Positions 61,174 to 64,000 of a stretch of 64,000 bases of DNA are shown here, one piece after another. The notes under the pieces are model-generated. The model searched no databases and was not told the origin of the DNA. It was given only the letters and a program-made list of their open reading frames with translations. Within the stretch, counting starts at the first letter, position 1. Every line of letters begins with the position of its first letter. Origin of the DNA: VAZQ01 sp036555745 (GTDB lineage Bacteria; Pseudomonadota; Alphaproteobacteria; Rhizobiales; Xanthobacteraceae); the NCBI GenBank assembly GCA_036555745.1, contig DATBKV010000138.1:1-64000 (forward strand), written 5' to 3'. A program made the position numbers and the translations under genes.

Positions 61174-63330
61174 TCAGGCGGCGGCAAGCCGCCAGTCCAT
61201 GCGTCGCTGCAGCCAGCCGATCACGGCGGCACGCGCCCTATCCTTCAAGCGTTCCCAGCGGGTCGGATTGCTGATGATGGTGGCGCGATAGAACGACGGA
61301 CACAGCACTGCCGCGTGCGCGACCTCGCCGCATAATCCGCAGCCGACGCACGAATTGATCACTCTGGTCACCGGCTCGCGCCGCAGCGGGTCGGGGTTCG
61401 GCGCCAGCGTGAGCGAAGGGCAGCCCGAGAGCCGGATGCAGGAGTGGTCGCCGGTGCAGGTATCGGGATCGACGCCGAACCGTTCGCGCACCACGCGCGC
61501 GCCGGCCTGCATGCGCTTGCGCGCAAGCGGGCGCTCGCGGCGCTGTTTATTGAGCATGCATTCCGACCGAGCGATGATGACCTTGGGGCCTTTGACGGCG
61601 GTGGTGAGCGCCTCTTTGAGCGTGTCGCGCATGCGCGCGACATCGTAGGTGCGCGTGAGCGTGCGCACCCATTGCACGCCGACGCCGCGTACCGCCTTCT
61701 CGATCGAGTTCCCGGTCGCGCGCATGCGGTTGTCGGCGGCGGAGGATGGCACGTCCTGGCCGCCGGTCGCGGCGGCGTAGCCGTTGTCCACCACGATCAG
61801 CACGTTGTCGCTCTTGTTGAAGACGGCGTTGCCGACGCTGGAGGCGAGCCCGTTGTGCCAGAAGCCGCCGTCGCCGACGAGGGCGACGGCGCGCCTGCCG
61901 CCGGCGCCGCTCAGCGCGGCGGCGCCCGCCCCCCCGAGCCCGTACCCCATCGTGGAGTTGCCGACATTGAACGGCGGCAGGATCGAGAACAGGTGGCAGC
62001 CGATGTCGCAACTGACATGCTGTGGCCCGAGCTCGCGCTCGACGAGCTTCATGGCCGCGAAGATGGGCCGCTCCGGGCAGCCGGTGCAGAACGAGGGCGG
62101 ACGGCCATGCACCTTCCCCGCGAGCGCCTGCTGCGCCTTGGCGAGACGCTCGGACGGCGGCTGTTGCAGGGCAAGCGGCGGCATTCGCTCGACGATGAGG
62201 TCGGGCCGATAGGCCGTGATGAACTTGCGCACGCCATCCTTGACCACGCCGCCGGCATATTCGCCGGCCATCGGCAGCATGCCCTTGCCATCCACCCGAG
62301 TCTGCACGTCGGCGCGGCGCAGAATGGTGTTGACCGCCTGTTCGATGAATTCCGGCTGGCCCTCCTCGATGATCAGGACCGCCTTCTTGCCCACACAGAA
62401 CCGCACGAGCTCGGACTCGATCAGCGGGTAGGTCACGTTGAGCACGTAGAGCGGAACGCGGCTTTCGCCGAACACGTCGGCGAGCCCGAGGATCTCGAGC
62501 GCGCGCAGCGCGGTATTGTACATGCCGCCCTGCATGATGATGCCGATATCGTCGGCGTCGCCGTCGAAGAATTCGTTTAGCTCGTGCTGCTCGATGAAGC
62601 GCACGGCGGCCGGCCAACGCTTCTCGACCTTCTCCTTCTCCTGCAGGTAGCTTGCCGGCGGCAGCACGATGCGGTTGACGTCGCGCATGGGGTTGGCGAG
62701 CGCGTGCGCAAGCGTGAAGGCCGGCCGCGCGTTGTCGCGGGCGGTGAAGCTGCCCCAGACGTGGCAGGCGCGAATGCGCAGCTCCAGCATCACCGGGGTG
62801 TGCGACGCCTCCGACAGCTCGAAGCCGTGCTCCACCGCGCGCACGATCGAGGGCAGGTTGGGACGCGGATCCAGCAGCCAGATCTGCGACTTCATCGCAA
62901 AGGCATGGCTGCGCTCCTGCATGATCGAGGAGCCCTCGCCATAGTCCTCGCCGACGATGATGAGCGCGCCGCCGGTCACGCCGCTGGAGGCGAGATTGGC
63001 GAGCGCATCGGCGGCGACATTGGTACCCACGGTCGCCTTGAAGGTGGCGGCGCCGCGCAAGGGGTAGTTGATGGAGGCTGCGAGCGCCGCGGCGGCCGCG
63101 GCCTCGTTGGCGCTCGCCTCGAAGCGGATGCCGAGCTCGTCGAGCACATCCTGCGCGTCAGCGAGCACATCGACGAGATGCGAGATCGGCGCGCCCTGGT
63201 AGCCGGAGACGTAGGAGACGCCGGACTGCAACAACGCCTTGGTGACCGCGAGAATGCCCTCGCCGCGGAATTCCGCTCCCGCGCCGAGGCGCAGCTTGGC
63301 CACCTCGCTTTTGAACGACCGTTCTGCCAT
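61174..63330 (-). CDS. iorA: Indolepyruvate:ferredoxin oxidoreductase subunit alpha-like
   Basis: A 718-residue ThDP- and Fe-S-containing subunit. N-terminal pyrimidine-binding domain: SGYQGAPISHLVDVLADA; middle: FCTGCPERPIFAAMKL and the ThDP motif VGDGGFWHNG...VFNKSDNVLIVVDN; C-terminal ferredoxin-type cysteines CTGDHSCIRLSGCPSL and CVGCGLCG...CPSFY for two 4Fe-4S clusters. It oxidises 2-oxo acids such as indolepyruvate to acyl-CoA with reduction of ferredoxin. First gene of the operon; divergent from the dctP gene. Confidence 0.9.
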   Translation of the reverse strand: MAERSFKSEVAKLRLGAGAEFRGEGILAVTKALLQSGVSYVSGYQGAPISHLVDVLADAQDVLDELGIRFEASANEAAAAAALAASINYPLRGAATFKATVGTNVAADALANLASSGVTGGALIIVGEDYGEGSSIMQERSHAFAMKSQIWLLDPRPNLPSIVRAVEHGFELSEASHTPVMLELRIRACHVWGSFTARDNARPAFTLAHALANPMRDVNRIVLPPASYLQEKEKVEKRWPAAVRFIEQHELNEFFDGDADDIGIIMQGGMYNTALRALEILGLADVFGESRVPLYVLNVTYPLIESELVRFCVGKKAVLIIEEGQPEFIEQAVNTILRRADVQTRVDGKGMLPMAGEYAGGVVKDGVRKFITAYRPDLIVERMPPLALQQPPSERLAKAQQALAGKVHGRPPSFCTGCPERPIFAAMKLVERELGPQHVSCDIGCHLFSILPPFNVGNSTMGYGLGGAGAAALSGAGGRRAVALVGDGGFWHNGLASSVGNAVFNKSDNVLIVVDNGYAAATGGQDVPSSAADNRMRATGNSIEKAVRGVGVQWVRTLTRTYDVARMRDTLKEALTTAVKGPKVIIARSECMLNKQRRERPLARKRMQAGARVVRERFGVDPDTCTGDHSCIRLSGCPSLTLAPNPDPLRREPVTRVINSCVGCGLCGEVAHAAVLCPSFYRATIISNPTRWERLKDRARAAVIGWLQRRMDWRLAAA

Positions 63331-63471
63331 TCGCGTCCTCGAGACCCCGCTGAGTGGCGGAATGCGGCGTCCGCCTGGACGCTCGCATTGACTCACCTCC
63401 GCACCACCCTGATTATATTTGAAAACAATACGTGACCAAAAGCCTCGCTATCCATTCCGGAGGGGACGATC

Positions 63472-64000
63472 ATGCGCTCTATCTGCATCGCGACGGCAGC
63501 AGCGGCCTTGGTGGCATCGACGGCGCTTGCTGAGGAAGTCACCCTGCGGGCGGTCTCGTCGTTTGCCGAGGGTACCGAGTTCTCGAAAAACTTCGAACGC
63601 TTCGTCGAAAAGGTGAACGCCGACGGGAAGGGGCTGATCAGGATCAATTATATCGGCGGCCCGCGCGCGGTGCCGCCGTTCGAGGTCGGCAATGCGGTGC
63701 GCACCCGCGTTGTCGATATGGCCAATGTGACCGGCGCGTTCTACACCAACCTGATGCCGGAGGCGGACGGCTTCAAGCTCAATGGCAAGCCGATGAGCGA
63801 GCAGCGCAAGAACGGGACCTGGGACTACATCAACCAGCTGCACAACCAGAAGCTCAATTCGCAATACCTGGCGCGCCAATTCCACAATGTCCCGTTCCAC
63901 ATCTATCTCAACAAACGGATCGATAAGATCGATTTCTCCGGCCTGAAGATTCGGGTCACGCCGGTCTACCGGGACGTGGTCGAGGCGCTCGGCGGCACCC
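63472..64000 (+). CDS. TRAP transporter substrate-binding protein DctP, partial at window end
   Basis: The first 176 codons of a DctP-type solute-binding protein. A Sec signal peptide (MRSICIATAAAALVASTALA) is followed by EEVTLRAVSSFAEGTEFSKN FERFVEKVN, then IGGPRAVPPFEVGNAVRTRV, typical of DctP carboxylate receptors. A CCGGAGGGG ribosome binding site precedes the start. The gene runs off the window. It is divergent from the iorA operon with 141 bases between, so shared control is likely. Confidence 0.88.
   Translation, partial: MRSICIATAAAALVASTALAEEVTLRAVSSFAEGTEFSKNFERFVEKVNADGKGLIRINYIGGPRAVPPFEVGNAVRTRVVDMANVTGAFYTNLMPEADGFKLNGKPMSEQRKNGTWDYINQLHNQKLNSQYLARQFHNVPFHIYLNKRIDKIDFSGLKIRVTPVYRDVVEALGGT

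Overview
The window is GC-rich chromosomal DNA, almost certainly from an alphaproteobacterium of the order Hyphomicrobiales (Rhizobiales), near the Bradyrhizobium/Xanthobacteraceae group. The evidence is the pckA | chvI-chvG-hprK-EIIA(Man)-HPr ... ahcY block, the argB-engB-yidC-rnpA-rpmH block, hopanoid genes (hpnA, hpnJ, hpnI, hpnL), and many small families common in this order (DUF5681, DUF3775, YdcH/DUF465). No rRNA, CRISPR array, prophage core or intact insertion sequence is visible. There is one tRNA (Arg-ACG).

Layout. 1-8.5 kb is an accessory zone. It holds a TctC binding protein and a fused TctA-TctB permease, catabolic singletons (VOC protein, PEP mutase/isocitrate lyase family enzyme, ACMSD-type amidohydrolase, cupin, GFA-family protein), and a set of gene remnants with two copies of a two-hairpin intergenic repeat. 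8.5-12.8 kb has a DUF5681 protein, a BtuF-like protein, a GMC oxidoreductase, a Yip1 membrane protein and a small secreted protein. 13.1-17.8 kb is the hopanoid side-chain region. 17.9-30.6 kb mixes an OmpV-type porin, a large transketolase/PDH-E1 protein, MepA, a frameshifted DUF488 gene, an exported nucleoside deaminase, LepA, a class II amidotransferase, a GT39 glycosyltransferase and a membrane-anchored adenosine deaminase.

30.6-39.3 kb is the conserved regulatory core: ahcY, an inserted UdgX-type uracil-DNA glycosylase, the incomplete PTS (HPr, EIIA, short HPr kinase), the ChvG/ChvI two-component system and gluconeogenic PckA, transcribed divergently from chvI. 39.3-50.7 kb carries a His-rich LTXXQ-type protein, an aldo/keto reductase, argB, engB, yidC, rnpA, rpmH, a TVP38 protein with a flavin disulfide reductase, an orphan histidine kinase and tRNA-Arg. 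50.8-57.2 kb is a LysR-regulated pair of solute-binding proteins followed by small proteins, including a DUF3775 gene preceded by a textbook FixK/FNR box.

57.3-64 kb is the most distinctive locus. A tight four-gene operon encodes an indolepyruvate-oxidoreductase-like pair (IorA, IorB-DUF6537), a cysteine-dioxygenase-fold cupin and a four-domain rhodanese protein. It is divergent from a DctP (TRAP) solute-binding protein cut by the window end. I infer a module for import and breakdown of an organic thiol or keto acid; its substrate cannot be read from the sequence.
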